This document shows positions 8,867-15,932 of a stretch of 48,654 bases of DNA, piece by piece (the stretch's first letter is position 1; every line of letters begins with the position of its first letter). Both the position numbers and the translations under genes were made by a program. A model generated the notes under the pieces. That model made no database searches and was not told the DNA's origin. It saw only the letters and a program-made list of their open reading frames with translations. The stretch covers positions 1-48,654 of the forward strand of contig JAADGV010000038.1 in assembly GCA_013152205.1 (NCBI GenBank), read 5' to 3'. The DNA comes from Planctomycetota bacterium. Lineage in GTDB: Bacteria; Planctomycetota; Planctomycetia; Pirellulales; Lacipirellulaceae.

Positions 8867-10157
8867 CTGTGGACACTTGTTCACTGGTGCGTGCGATCGC
8901 ACCAAGTTGCACTTTAGCCTGGTTTCCCCAGGCTTTTTTCGTATTCTTGTCTTCTGTACAACTCGATGCAAGCGTGGACTGCGCCGCATTCTGCGCCCCC
9001 TTTTCTGCATAGAGTGCGCCGGATTCTGCGCCGCCTTGATTCGAGGGTGTACAGGCTGCCTTAGCGAAGTGTGCGTCGGTCACCTGCAAGTAGTGCTTGG
9101 CTGCAATAGCTGCTGTGTTTCCGATCCACGAACAGACGACGTGCAACGGGTAGTCTTCGGTCAGTTCGGTTTCTCGACTTGCTCGCATGTTGTGAAACAG
9201 ACGCTCCCAAGCGGGTATGCCAGCTCGTCGAAGTATCCGCTGGAATTGCGTTCGCAGGTTTTGGTTGCGACCTCGATAGCGGTTGATGACGTACAAACTC
9301 CCCTGCTCTGCTTGGTCAAAAGCTTCCTCAAGCAGAGGTCGCAGTTCCGCAAACAGCGGGATCGTCCGATAGGCACCGCTAGGCAGGTGTTCTGTCTTCG
9401 GGCTAGGCACGTTGATACGGCCATTCTCCCAATCAATATCGCCCCAACGTAGAGCTAGATGCTCACTGGGGCAGCGAAGCCCACCGAAGCGGCTCAGGGC
9501 CACGATTAACCGCCACTCGTTATCAGGACAGGCAGCAAGCACCTTCTCGGCAACTTCTCGGGTCACAAAATGGCCGCGCGAAGTGTTCACCTGCGCCGGC
9601 GCTGCCACTTCGGTAAACGGGTTTTCGGTTATCAGCTTACGCCGGACAGCTACCCGAAAGAATTGCCTAGCCCGCTTTACTTCGCGGCCTACGGTGGCAG
9701 ACGCTAAGCCATCCTTCAACATTTGCTCAGGCCACTGGTCTGCATCGCCACAGCCGATTGAGTCGATCTTGCAATCTTCACCAAAATAACTCACCATCCG
9801 TCGAATCGTCTGATCGTAGTTGCGTAACGTGTTCGGTTTGAGGTTCGCCCGGTTGTCTCGAATTCCCTCGGTGAACTCCCTGAGTGTGGGGCAGACAATG
9901 CGTTCTCGTGGCTCAACAAGATCGACCGCAGCTAGCTTGTCATGCAGGATGCTGTCGATGCCAAACAGCCAACGCGCCGTTTCATCGCTGGGCGTCCCGC
10001 CCGAAATCTTCGACGCGGCCAAGTCCTCGATGCGTAGCTTGACTCCCTCGGCTTGCCGCTTGCTCATCTTGCCAAGCCGGATCGTCTTGCGGTTGCCGTC
10101 CGAGTCGACAAACAAAATGCGTCGTCGACCACCGGGGTCGTTTGATAAAGAGGCCAT
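8829..10157 (-). CDS. Tyrosine recombinase/integrase ending inside the tRNA
   Basis: 442 residues. The ATG at 10157 is chosen because GGAAGGA lies about 9 nt upstream; longer readings lack a ribosome site. N-terminal SAM-like/core-binding part at about 95-185, catalytic domain at about 190-360 with Arg228 (GGLRCPSEH), Lys254, His322-x2-Arg325 (HNMR) and nucleophile Tyr356 (AKHY); the usual second His of 'GH' is Asn in WIGNT. It catalyses site-specific integration into the adjacent tRNA-Glu. After Tyr356 comes a low-complexity tail, and the last residues PPRGVEPLSPP are encoded by the att core and the tRNA itself, the stop TGA lying over the tRNA anticodon region. The reading frame continues differently at the other end of the element (see 13864-14057). 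Confidence 0.93.
   Translation of the reverse strand: MASLSNDPGGRRRILFVDSDGNRKTIRLGKMSKRQAEGVKLRIEDLAASKISGGTPSDETARWLFGIDSILHDKLAAVDLVEPRERIVCPTLREFTEGIRDNRANLKPNTLRNYDQTIRRMVSYFGEDCKIDSIGCGDADQWPEQMLKDGLASATVGREVKRARQFFRVAVRRKLITENPFTEVAAPAQVNTSRGHFVTREVAEKVLAACPDNEWRLIVALSRFGGLRCPSEHLALRWGDIDWENGRINVPSPKTEHLPSGAYRTIPLFAELRPLLEEAFDQAEQGSLYVINRYRGRNQNLRTQFQRILRRAGIPAWERLFHNMRASRETELTEDYPLHVVCSWIGNTAAIAAKHYLQVTDAHFAKAACTPSNQGGAESGALYAEKGAQNAAQSTLASSCTEDKNTKKAWGNQAKVQLGAIARTSEQVSTVPPRGVEPLSPP
8846..8874. other. attL core
   Basis: 29-bp segment from the tRNA T-arm through the acceptor end and 8 bases beyond. It matches 14046-14073 except for one G in the G-run (five here, four there). The five Gs are needed for the tRNA acceptor stem. 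Confidence 0.9.
8916..8939 (+). terminator. Intrinsic terminator after tRNA-Glu
   Basis: Perfect 7-bp stem AGCCTGG (8916-8922) and CCAGGCT (8928-8934) followed by a run of six Ts. It is on the plus strand, 50 bases after the tRNA, but lies inside the element and inside the integrase coding sequence. The element therefore supplies the tRNA's terminator in the integrated state and blocks antisense transcription into its own genes. Confidence 0.85.
9015..9038. repeat. 24-bp direct repeat, left copy
   Basis: Identical to 13984-14007. In the integrase frame both copies encode QGGAESGA. The left copy is 140 bp inside attL, the right copy 38 bp inside attR, which would suit arm-type recombinase sites or a duplicated integrase tail. 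Confidence 0.85.
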
Positions 10158-10248
10158 GCCGATTGTATCCTTCCGATTCATGGTGCTGCTGTGTTGTTCA
10201 TTATAGCGGTGCGTTGCAACAGGGCGCAAGTCGTGTTCTACGGTGCAA

Positions 10249-11739
10249 CTAGGTTGCTTTGCCATCCCAAACGGGGAAGCTATCGGTTCGTCCGCACCCC
10301 GCGCAGTCGCGGCGTATTGTGTTGCCATCCCCTGCTGGCGTGTCTTGAAATTCGGTGCCACCGCAACGAGTACAAGCTAGTTTCTCCCCAGAGTCCGCCA
10401 ACATTGCGCCAGTATCGTCAGAGTCCGCCAATGTTTTTTCCTTGGCGGACTCTGCAAAGTCTGGGCCTTGGTTGGCGGACTCTGGCAACTGCCACACCCA
10501 CGGCCCGCGAAATCCGTCGGGACCAGCAATCACACCTAGCTTTACCTTGGCGCGTTCAATCGTGCGAAAAGCTATCCCGTCTTGCCGAGCGGCATCCTTC
10601 ACCGTCTTACCCGTCTGTGGCCCCTGTCTCAGCTTTTCGCCCAGCCATCGCTCTGCTTCATCAAGGGCAGAGCCTTGGCCGTCTTCGCCCTGCTGCTGTG
10701 CCAATGCGTCGTCTGCGGTCATCTTCACCGGGTCGCGTTCCCAATGCACTGCCGCCGGTTCACCACCAATCGAAAACGCCAGACCACCTTGCTCGGGAGC
10801 GATATTGCTTTTACCTGGAAGCAGTAGCCGACGGCTCTGGGTGTCGCCATCACAGCTCAGGTGCCACACCGAGCGGGCGATACCGGTAAAGGCTCGACTA
10901 CCCATCGTCGTGTCGTCGGCGCTCGTACTGCTGCCCTTGCGTGTGTGACAAACCACCAGCACTGCTACCTCGTACTTCTCGGCCAGCGCGGCCACGGGGG
11001 CCAGCACGCTACGCACTTCGTTATCGCGGTGCGCGTCGGTCTTGCCGCCCAAAAAGCTGCCGATCGGGTCGACCACCACCAAACGACAGTCCTTGCACTG
11101 CTTCAATGCCACCTCGAGCGCGTCGATATCGGCCAGCGAAAACATAACCTCGATTTCACGGCCTTGGTCGTCGGTACGCTTCACGGCTCGAAGCATGTGT
11201 ATCCGGCTCACGTCTGCCCGATGGGCATCGAGTCGTGGCCGCACGGTATCTGCCGGGTCGTCTTCAGCACAAATCAAAATGACGGAACCGCGCGGGCAAG
11301 GCGAGCCATCGGGCCAAGGCGTGCCGGTCGAAACACGACTAGCCATATCGCAGGTGAGGAAACTTTTGCCACAACCAGGTCGACCAACCAGCAAACTCAG
11401 CCGCCCGGCGGCGATACGTTGCGGCCATAACCAATTGATCGAACGCGCTTCGACATCGGCCATCGTCACCAAAACCGGCTTGCTGTCAGCTAGCAACTCG
11501 CCCTCACTCAGTTCATCCTCAGCATCGGCAACTCGCAATACCTCGGCATCAAGGAACTCATGCGCGTCGTCATCCAGTCCTAGCTTCGATATAATGGCTT
11601 CGCGCCATTTACTGCGAGAAAACTGCTGGTCAACATCGAATCGATCGCGATGGATTTTGTCGCCAAGCTTAACGATAACTAGGCGTCTATTGCGGTACTC
11701 GATCGGTCCACAAGAAATAGTAACGTGAGGTGTTACCAT
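10249..11739 (-). CDS. RepA-like RecA-fold ATPase with zinc ribbon
   Basis: 496 residues. Walker A GRPGCGKS at 119-126, AEDD at 158-161, Walker B VVVDP at about 221-225, and a conserved His in VCHTRKGS at about 265: the AAA_25 pattern seen in RepA-type hexameric helicases of plasmids and in many integrated elements. Residues of about 365-420 look like a winged helix (KTVKDAARQDGIAFRTIERAK), followed by a linker that contains the palindromic quartet at 10389-10484, and a C-terminal zinc ribbon Cys456-x2-Cys459 and Cys479-x2-Cys482. Likely drives replication of the excised element. The start overlaps the preceding gene by 7 bases; GGAGGTGAG lies about 21 nt upstream. Confidence 0.88.
   Translation of the reverse strand: MVTPHVTISCGPIEYRNRRLVIVKLGDKIHRDRFDVDQQFSRSKWREAIISKLGLDDDAHEFLDAEVLRVADAEDELSEGELLADSKPVLVTMADVEARSINWLWPQRIAAGRLSLLVGRPGCGKSFLTCDMASRVSTGTPWPDGSPCPRGSVILICAEDDPADTVRPRLDAHRADVSRIHMLRAVKRTDDQGREIEVMFSLADIDALEVALKQCKDCRLVVVDPIGSFLGGKTDAHRDNEVRSVLAPVAALAEKYEVAVLVVCHTRKGSSTSADDTTMGSRAFTGIARSVWHLSCDGDTQSRRLLLPGKSNIAPEQGGLAFSIGGEPAAVHWERDPVKMTADDALAQQQGEDGQGSALDEAERWLGEKLRQGPQTGKTVKDAARQDGIAFRTIERAKVKLGVIAGPDGFRGPWVWQLPESANQGPDFAESAKEKTLADSDDTGAMLADSGEKLACTRCGGTEFQDTPAGDGNTIRRDCAGCGRTDSFPVWDGKAT
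10389..10484. repeat. Four copies of a 13-mer, two in each orientation
   Basis: CAGAGTCCGCCAA at 10389-10401 and 10419-10431, and its reverse complement TTGGCGGACTCTG at 10442-10454 and 10472-10484. All four match over 13 bases; the start-to-start spacing is 30, 23 and 30. They sit in the ATPase gene between the winged-helix part and the zinc ribbon, where they read as ESAN/ESAK in one orientation and LADS in the other. Conservation at DNA level in both orientations suggests a binding site array. Confidence 0.85.
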
Positions 11740-12089
11740 TTTCGCACCATCGCTTTCTTTCTCACCTCCTCTAATGCCGGAGTGTCCGCCCCTAATCGAT
11801 TTAGCACCACGATATCTTCCTTCGCCTGCACGGCTCGGGCCATCACGCTAGGTAGCAGCGGTCGCGTGCTGCCGGTGGCTCGCAGCCGATCGGCGCGATA
11901 GAGGTCGCGATACCGCCTCGGTATGGCTAACTCGGCCACGTCCTCAGCCAGGGCCTCAGAGCCAGGGCAGTGCGGTATACGCGCCAGGTAGATATCGATA
12001 TTTTTCTCGCCGAAAATCTCGATGTGGCCATCGCCGTGAGACAAAATCAAAACCGCTTGTCGCGATGGTCGGTTTTTTGCTATATTCAT
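11733..12089 (-). CDS. Small element protein, unknown
   Basis: 118 residues from ATG 12089, preceded by GAAAGGA about 9 nt upstream. The first half is 'AVLILSHGDGHIEIFGEKNIDIYLARIP', a compact beta-rich section; the rest is helical and basic, ending ALEEVRKKAMVRKW. No recognised domain. It overlaps the ATPase start by 7 bases, so the two are probably co-translated. Such small proteins accompany RepA-like ATPases in planctomycete integrated elements, but no function is assigned. Confidence 0.75.
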   Translation of the reverse strand: MNIAKNRPSRQAVLILSHGDGHIEIFGEKNIDIYLARIPHCPGSEALAEDVAELAIPRRYRDLYRADRLRATGSTRPLLPSVMARAVQAKEDIVVLNRLGADTPALEEVRKKAMVRKW

Positions 12090-12150
12090 GGGCGGGAATC
12101 CTTTCTGCCCGGTCGCAAACGCCAGCCTGCGAGCCGGGCTATTTTTTTGG

Positions 12151-12339
12151 TTATGCTGATTTTTGGGCTGCAATGAAGGCGTCCAAGTCGGCCTGCTCGA
12201 AGCGGACGCAACTGCCGATCTTGACTCGGGGCAGGCTGCCATCGGCAGTCAGCGAGTCGAGCTTGCGCGGTGAGATTGCTAGGTAAGTCGACGCCTCTCG
12301 GCGAGATAGCAGATGCCTGGGGGTGGTGGTGACGAGCAT
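12151..12339 (-). CDS. Excisionase-like helix-turn-helix protein
   Basis: 62 residues. The body, LLSRREASTYLAISPRKLDS followed by ...GSLPRVKIGSCVRFEQADLDAFIAA, is the winged helix of the HTH_17/Xis-MerR group, which binds att arm sites and directs excision or acts as a repressor. ATG at 12339 is supported by CAGGAG about 9 nt upstream; longer readings lack this. It is 61 nt from the next gene in the minus-strand run. The call as excisionase rather than repressor rests on its place beside an integrase. Confidence 0.85.
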   Translation of the reverse strand: MLVTTTPRHLLSRREASTYLAISPRKLDSLTADGSLPRVKIGSCVRFEQADLDAFIAAQKSA

Positions 12340-12370
12340 GATCGTGGCTCCTGACGAGTGAGGTGGTCTA

Positions 12371-12485
12371 GGCGAGCGCGTGCTCGCCTCCACTACTAGC
12401 CCTGCGCACACGCCGAGGAGAGCGTGTGCGCTACCCCTGTAGCACGAAAATGATATCCGCGCACACGTGCACGGCGTGTGCGCGG
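12371..12485. repeat. Three consecutive perfect hairpins
   Basis: Stem 1: GGCGAGC (12371-12377) and GCTCGCC (12382-12388). Stem 2: GCGCACACGC (12404-12413) and GCGTGTGCGC (12422-12431). Stem 3: CCGCGCACAC (12457-12466) and GTGTGCGCGG (12476-12485). All are perfect, and stems 2 and 3 share GCGCACAC, giving four copies of one motif. They fill the gap between the unknown 347-residue gene and the Xis-like gene. Possible roles: replication origin or operator for the element, or an attenuator. Confidence 0.8.
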
Positions 12486-12510
12486 TTTGAAAACGACCTA
12501 GAATTGGCCG

Positions 12511-13554
12511 TCAGTCCCTACAGATTGGGTTTCGCCCCTTCGGATCGCACGGGCTGGGATCATAGTCCTTCTCTTGTGCTTTGAGAAGATTCTCCAACTC
12601 ATTGTGCTTTGTACCTTCGCCAACAGTTTCCTCGACAGCTTTGGTCAACGAAACTTTTTTTGGCGTTGTGCCTTGCCCCTTGCGTTCACGGCCAGTACGT
12701 CTCATCGTCTCTTGCCAGAGCGTTGTTTTGCCGACCAGCCCAACGGAGCAGCCGATAGCGTCTGCCCACGCACGCTGTGTTCCGTGGATGAAATTGGGAT
12801 CCTTTTCTGCAATCGCCATAGCTTTTTCATTTGCCGCAGCTTGGGTCATTTTCGTTAATGAATCAGCAGGTTTAGTGATGCCTAGCTTTTCCTTCCAATC
12901 GCCAGTGCGAAGTAACTCCAAAACTATCATCGAAGCCGCACCCGGGTTGGGGTCAATGTATTCTAAACCTGCTGGGTTGCAGGGTTGAAAAACTCCCAAA
13001 GCGAATACTGGAAGCGTGCCAGCCAAAGTGAGAGTTGAGTGCTGAAAGTCTTCTGCAAAAACTAGCAATAGACATACCCACAAACGCGAATCCCAAGCAC
13101 CTCGGTCAGGCCAAGGATATCGAATAGCTACTCCCTCGGGACGTTGGCTGAGGATTAGAGAGGCTTGGTCTGCAAGAGCCTCAAATTGCTCGCTCGCACT
13201 TGAGAGTTCTGCTCTCAAAGCCTCAAGTTCTGAGACTTCTCCCCATTGTTTGGCAGAGTCAGCAAGTTTCTGGCTAGCAATCCACCATTCCAATGAGGAA
13301 TTGTCTTGCAATCCAACACAGTGGCATGTTCCCATACCAAGAGCATCCTGAACAATCACGCCCTCTCGCTCATTGCCGTGGATATCAATTGCAGGTTCCG
13401 CCAGATTGAAAATGCTGTGGAGCGATTTTGCACCGTGAAGAGGACCATCGATCTTGCGAGTGCACAGGCGCATTCCTGAGTAGGAAAGTGACCAGTCCTC
13501 AAATCGATCGCGCAGCTTAGACCATGACAATTGCCATTCATCATTACTTGGCAT
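12511..13554 (-). CDS. Element protein of unknown function with HTH-like segment
   Basis: 347 residues, first gene of the element's minus-strand run, ATG at 13554 with TAAGGATGG about 11 nt upstream. Residues of about 95-135 form a likely coiled coil (SELEALRAELSSASEQFEAL). Residues of about 255-290 read 'WADAIGCSVGLVGKTTLWQET', which fits a helix-turn-helix. The tail is basic and polar. I recognise no family; similar proteins may occur in related planctomycete elements. It could be a regulator or replication accessory factor. Confidence 0.7.
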   Translation of the reverse strand: MPSNDEWQLSWSKLRDRFEDWSLSYSGMRLCTRKIDGPLHGAKSLHSIFNLAEPAIDIHGNEREGVIVQDALGMGTCHCVGLQDNSSLEWWIASQKLADSAKQWGEVSELEALRAELSSASEQFEALADQASLILSQRPEGVAIRYPWPDRGAWDSRLWVCLLLVFAEDFQHSTLTLAGTLPVFALGVFQPCNPAGLEYIDPNPGAASMIVLELLRTGDWKEKLGITKPADSLTKMTQAAANEKAMAIAEKDPNFIHGTQRAWADAIGCSVGLVGKTTLWQETMRRTGRERKGQGTTPKKVSLTKAVEETVGEGTKHNELENLLKAQEKDYDPSPCDPKGRNPICRD

Positions 13555-13581
13555 CGCTGCACCATCCTTAACAAGTGGGCC

Positions 13582-13631
13582 GACTTCCCAGCAGCATGGC
13601 GGATGGTGCTTGCCACGCCGTCTGGGAAGTC
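13582..13631. promoter_or_regulatory. Inverted repeat upstream of the element's gene run
   Basis: Perfect 10-bp arms GACTTCCCAG (13582-13591) and CTGGGAAGTC (13622-13631), 28 bases upstream of the first minus-strand gene. The position fits an operator or promoter-proximal binding site for an element regulator. Confidence 0.5.
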
Positions 13632-13863
13632 TATGCGGGGATCAATCCGCGAAAGCCCGTGTATCTAAATGAAAAAAACTCGCCTCGTTTGCTCGTAAAC
13701 GCTGCTCAGGGCAAACGGCCCCATCCCCTAACGAAACAGTGTTCGGCGCGGTTGTGTCTGCTTTTTTCGGCTAGTCATCCTGCGCCCTTCGTTTACCATT
13801 CAGGTGAATCAGGCAAGCATAGTTTGGCGGATTCGATTAGCATCGTCTACCGACCATTTTTCT

Positions 13864-14057
13864 CTATCCAACAACAGACCGGACCATCGCCAGCAAGCCA
13901 GCCCGCACCGCATGAGATAACTCGGGCCACGCTTCGACAATGGCCAGCAACTCGGGGTCATTCAGAGCCAATTGTGCGCCAACTGCGCCGGATTCTGCGC
14001 CGCCTTGGGGGAGGATTGCCGTTTTCCTCGGGGAATCTTGCTCTTGTTCGACTCCCC
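13864..14057 (-). other. Detached integrase C-terminal coding segment
   Basis: Reading the minus strand from the attR core in the same frame that the integrase uses in attL gives RGVE followed by 60 more codons to a TAG at 13864-13866. The segment includes ILPQGGAESGAVGAQ, which repeats the integrase's own NQGGAESGA, and ends PELLAIVEAWPELSHAVRAG plus 10 residues, a helical tail that I recall from other planctomycete integrases. It has no start codon or ribosome site of its own. In the excised circle the att core would join it to the integrase, replacing the 5-residue tail PLSPP, if the five-base G-run is the one retained. Positions 13632-13863 hold nothing that I can support. Confidence 0.7.
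13984..14007. repeat. 24-bp direct repeat, right copy
   Basis: Identical to 9015-9038, same orientation, 38 bp inside attR. Confidence 0.85.
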
Positions 14058-14073
14058 TTGGGGTACTGTGGAC
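14046..14073. other. attR core
   Basis: 28-bp copy of the tRNA-Glu 3' end and following bases, lacking one G of the G-run found in attL. It is not part of a functional tRNA here. Confidence 0.88.
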
Positions 14074-14100
14074 TATAGCAAATGATATTGTTTGCTACTT

Positions 14101-14228
14101 CTAGAGCAACTTACCTTTTTCTGTTCGCAAAAGGTGTTCTACGGGAGGATGTCGTGGCCGACACCGCTAACAAATCCGCATCGGGGTTCTAAGGACTCAC
14201 AGGAACATAAATTGGTAAGTTGCTCTAG
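14101..14228. repeat. 128-bp element with 15-bp perfect terminal inverted repeats (copy A)
   Basis: Ends CTAGAGCAACTTACC (14101-14115) and GGTAAGTTGCTCTAG (14214-14228) are perfectly complementary. The interior 14134-14177 matches 36808-36851 at 40 of 44 bases, including CGGGAGGATGTCGTGGCCGA. The gap 14074-14444 holds no other feature that I can support. It may be a miniature transposable element or a structured RNA closed by a long stem. Confidence 0.8.
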
Positions 14229-14444
14229 TCTTGCCGTCCGCTCGAACTGTAAGAAACCGGGCTAGTGAATTCACGATGTTTCGCATTGTGAAGCAATGAA
14301 TGGCTAGGGTGTAAGAAGACTATCAAGGCACTCAACTCCGTGCTCCTGACTGCTGAGAAAACAGCCAAGTGCCAGAATGCGACTCCTGGGTTCGTGCGGT
14401 TTGTAGTTTTGGTCCATTGTCAACTCTACCTAAAGGGAGATGTG

Positions 14445-15401
14445 ATGCCAGGTGTTCTTGAACGCAATATAAGCGAAACTCCGATCACCGTAATTGACTT
14501 TGAAACTACTGGCTTGAACCCAGGAGCCGACCGCGTAGTTGAAATGACGGCAGTTCGGTGTGATCCAGGGGAAAAACCTCGTGTCGTACTTAACACCCTT
14601 ATTAACCCCATGCGCAAGATGTCGGCCACAGAAATTCATGGAATCACAGACGAGGATGTTGAAGATGCTCCTATCTTCAACGAAGTTGCTGGCAACCTTG
14701 TTGAAGCAATCGCAGGTAGTGTTGTGGCGGCATACAACGTGTATTTCGACATTAAATTCTTGAGATACGAATTAGAGCAGGCCGGCATTCGCGTAGAAAC
14801 GCCTCATATGTGCTTGATGTATATGCGGCCTCTTCTCGGCCTTGGGCCTCGTTGCAAGCTGGTCGCAGCTTGCGATGCCCACAATGTCCCCTATCAACAA
14901 TCCCACATTGCCGTACACGACGCCGAGGCTACTGCAACCCTGCTTCACATTTACATGAAAGTTATGGACGGAAAGGGAGTACGGACCTTTGGTGATCTTA
15001 AAAAGCGGAAGTCCTACAAGTTCATGCAGAGTTTCGCTTTTGAGCCGCTTCCCAAACCGAAGTTTCTAGGGGTGACACCTAATGCCAGACTCTTGCTGCA
15101 ACGCTCCGAACAGGAGGTAGAAGCTCCTGATCCGACAATGATTGCAATTCGCTCTTACTGGGATACGATTAAAGTGATTGTTACCGATTTGCAAGTGACA
15201 GACGAAGAATTAGAACATGCGGTAAATGAGCGCAAGCGGCTGGGGTTGGCGAAGGAACAAATACGCTTTATTCATGCGAGAGCATTTGCGATGGTCGTAG
15301 CGCAATTCATCGACGATCAGCATCTCGACGACAAAGAGGTCGTCAAACTTCGTAAGCTATATGCAGCGTTGGCAAGACTGGGATGGGCTCCTGGCCAATA
15401 G
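14445..15401 (+). CDS. DEDDh 3'-5' exonuclease (DnaQ/epsilon-like)
   Basis: 318 residues from ATG 14445, with AAAGGGAGA just upstream; an open frame extends further up but lacks domain and ribosome site. Exo I is Asp18-x-Glu20 (DFETTG), Exo II is the AAYNVYFDIKFL segment, and Exo III is His154-x4-Asp159 (HIAVHDAEA), so all catalytic residues are present. Fold and metal ligands match the proofreading subunit of DNA polymerase III and related stand-alone exonucleases. The last 130 residues are helical with a short charged region resembling a tellurite-resistance/TerB-like helical module (DEELEHAVNERKRLGLAKEQ), not a BRCT or UvrC domain. Probably a DNA repair or maintenance exonuclease. Confidence 0.88.
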   Translation: MPGVLERNISETPITVIDFETTGLNPGADRVVEMTAVRCDPGEKPRVVLNTLINPMRKMSATEIHGITDEDVEDAPIFNEVAGNLVEAIAGSVVAAYNVYFDIKFLRYELEQAGIRVETPHMCLMYMRPLLGLGPRCKLVAACDAHNVPYQQSHIAVHDAEATATLLHIYMKVMDGKGVRTFGDLKKRKSYKFMQSFAFEPLPKPKFLGVTPNARLLLQRSEQEVEAPDPTMIAIRSYWDTIKVIVTDLQVTDEELEHAVNERKRLGLAKEQIRFIHARAFAMVVAQFIDDQHLDDKEVVKLRKLYAALARLGWAPGQ

Positions 15402-15409
15402 AGCGGAGG

Positions 15410-15793
15410 TTAGTATCGGCCTAGCTGCATCAAGGCTCCGATGAAACTTAGGGCTATCGAAGCAATGACGATCCACAGTAGGCAGCCTACATGCTCCCTT
15501 GTACGGCGGACGTCCTGCTCCACGCTCGCCATCTTTTCGTTGATCGACGCAAGTAATTTCGCTTCTTTCGAAGGCTTCTCTGGTGTTGGCTTAGATTCGG
15601 GCTTCAGCTCATCGGCGATTTTTGCCAATCGTGCCTGCTCGGCAGTCTCTTTCTTCCGGGTTACCTCTTCTGCACTGAGCGGAGGGATTCTCAGTGCCGC
15701 ATCGCATTCCGGGCACTTCCCCGGCCTGCCCGCCATTGCATCTTCGACCAAGGCAGAAAACCCACAAACGGAACATTGGAATGGAATAGGCAT
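15410..15793 (-). CDS. Zinc-ribbon membrane protein
   Basis: 127 residues from ATG 15793. An N-terminal zinc ribbon, CSVCG then CPECD, is followed by a charged helical/coiled linker (about 40-95) and one transmembrane helix near the C-terminus (LLWIVIASIALSFIGALMQL). Such small proteins are frequent in planctomycetes and have no known role. It converges on the exonuclease gene with 8 nt between stop codons. Confidence 0.75.
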   Translation of the reverse strand: MPIPFQCSVCGFSALVEDAMAGRPGKCPECDAALRIPPLSAEEVTRKKETAEQARLAKIADELKPESKPTPEKPSKEAKLLASINEKMASVEQDVRRTREHVGCLLWIVIASIALSFIGALMQLGRY

Positions 15794-15932
15794 GGCCAGA
15801 TTGTAGCATCCTCCCACCACCCCACAATAAAACCACCCCGCTCACTTGGCAAATATGGGAGATACGCCGTTGTCCGTGCCAGCGACGCACTTATCAGAGA
15901 TAGCGGGGGAGGCCGTGTTGTATCAGGGCTAG

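Larger units (their letters stand above)
8846..14073. mobile_element. Integrated element in tRNA-Glu (5.2 kb)
   Basis: An element bounded by a 29-bp repeat at the tRNA 3' end and a 28-bp near-identical copy at 14046-14073. It carries five genes, all on the minus strand and closely spaced: tyrosine integrase nearest the tRNA, RepA-like ATPase, a 118-residue unknown protein, an Xis-like HTH protein and a 347-residue unknown protein. There are no phage structural, conjugation or cargo genes, so this is a minimal integrating plasmid-like element. Internal hairpins and repeats (12371-12485, 10389-10484) could be replication or recombination sites. Confidence 0.88.

Noticed and set aside
10158..10361. 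Longer integrase start (68 extra residues)
   Set aside because: It would overlap the ATPase 3' end, and GGAAGGA precedes the ATG at 10157 instead.
13864..14057. Independent small gene for the 60-codon tail
   Set aside because: No start codon with ribosome site; the reading enters through the att core, which fits a detached integrase end.
8846..14073. Defence or resistance island
   Set aside because: No restriction, nuclease, toxin or resistance gene is seen in the element; all genes look like maintenance functions or are unknown.
13575..14078. 167-codon plus-strand frame at the right end of the element
   Set aside because: It is antisense to the detached integrase tail, crosses attR and has no recognisable protein features.
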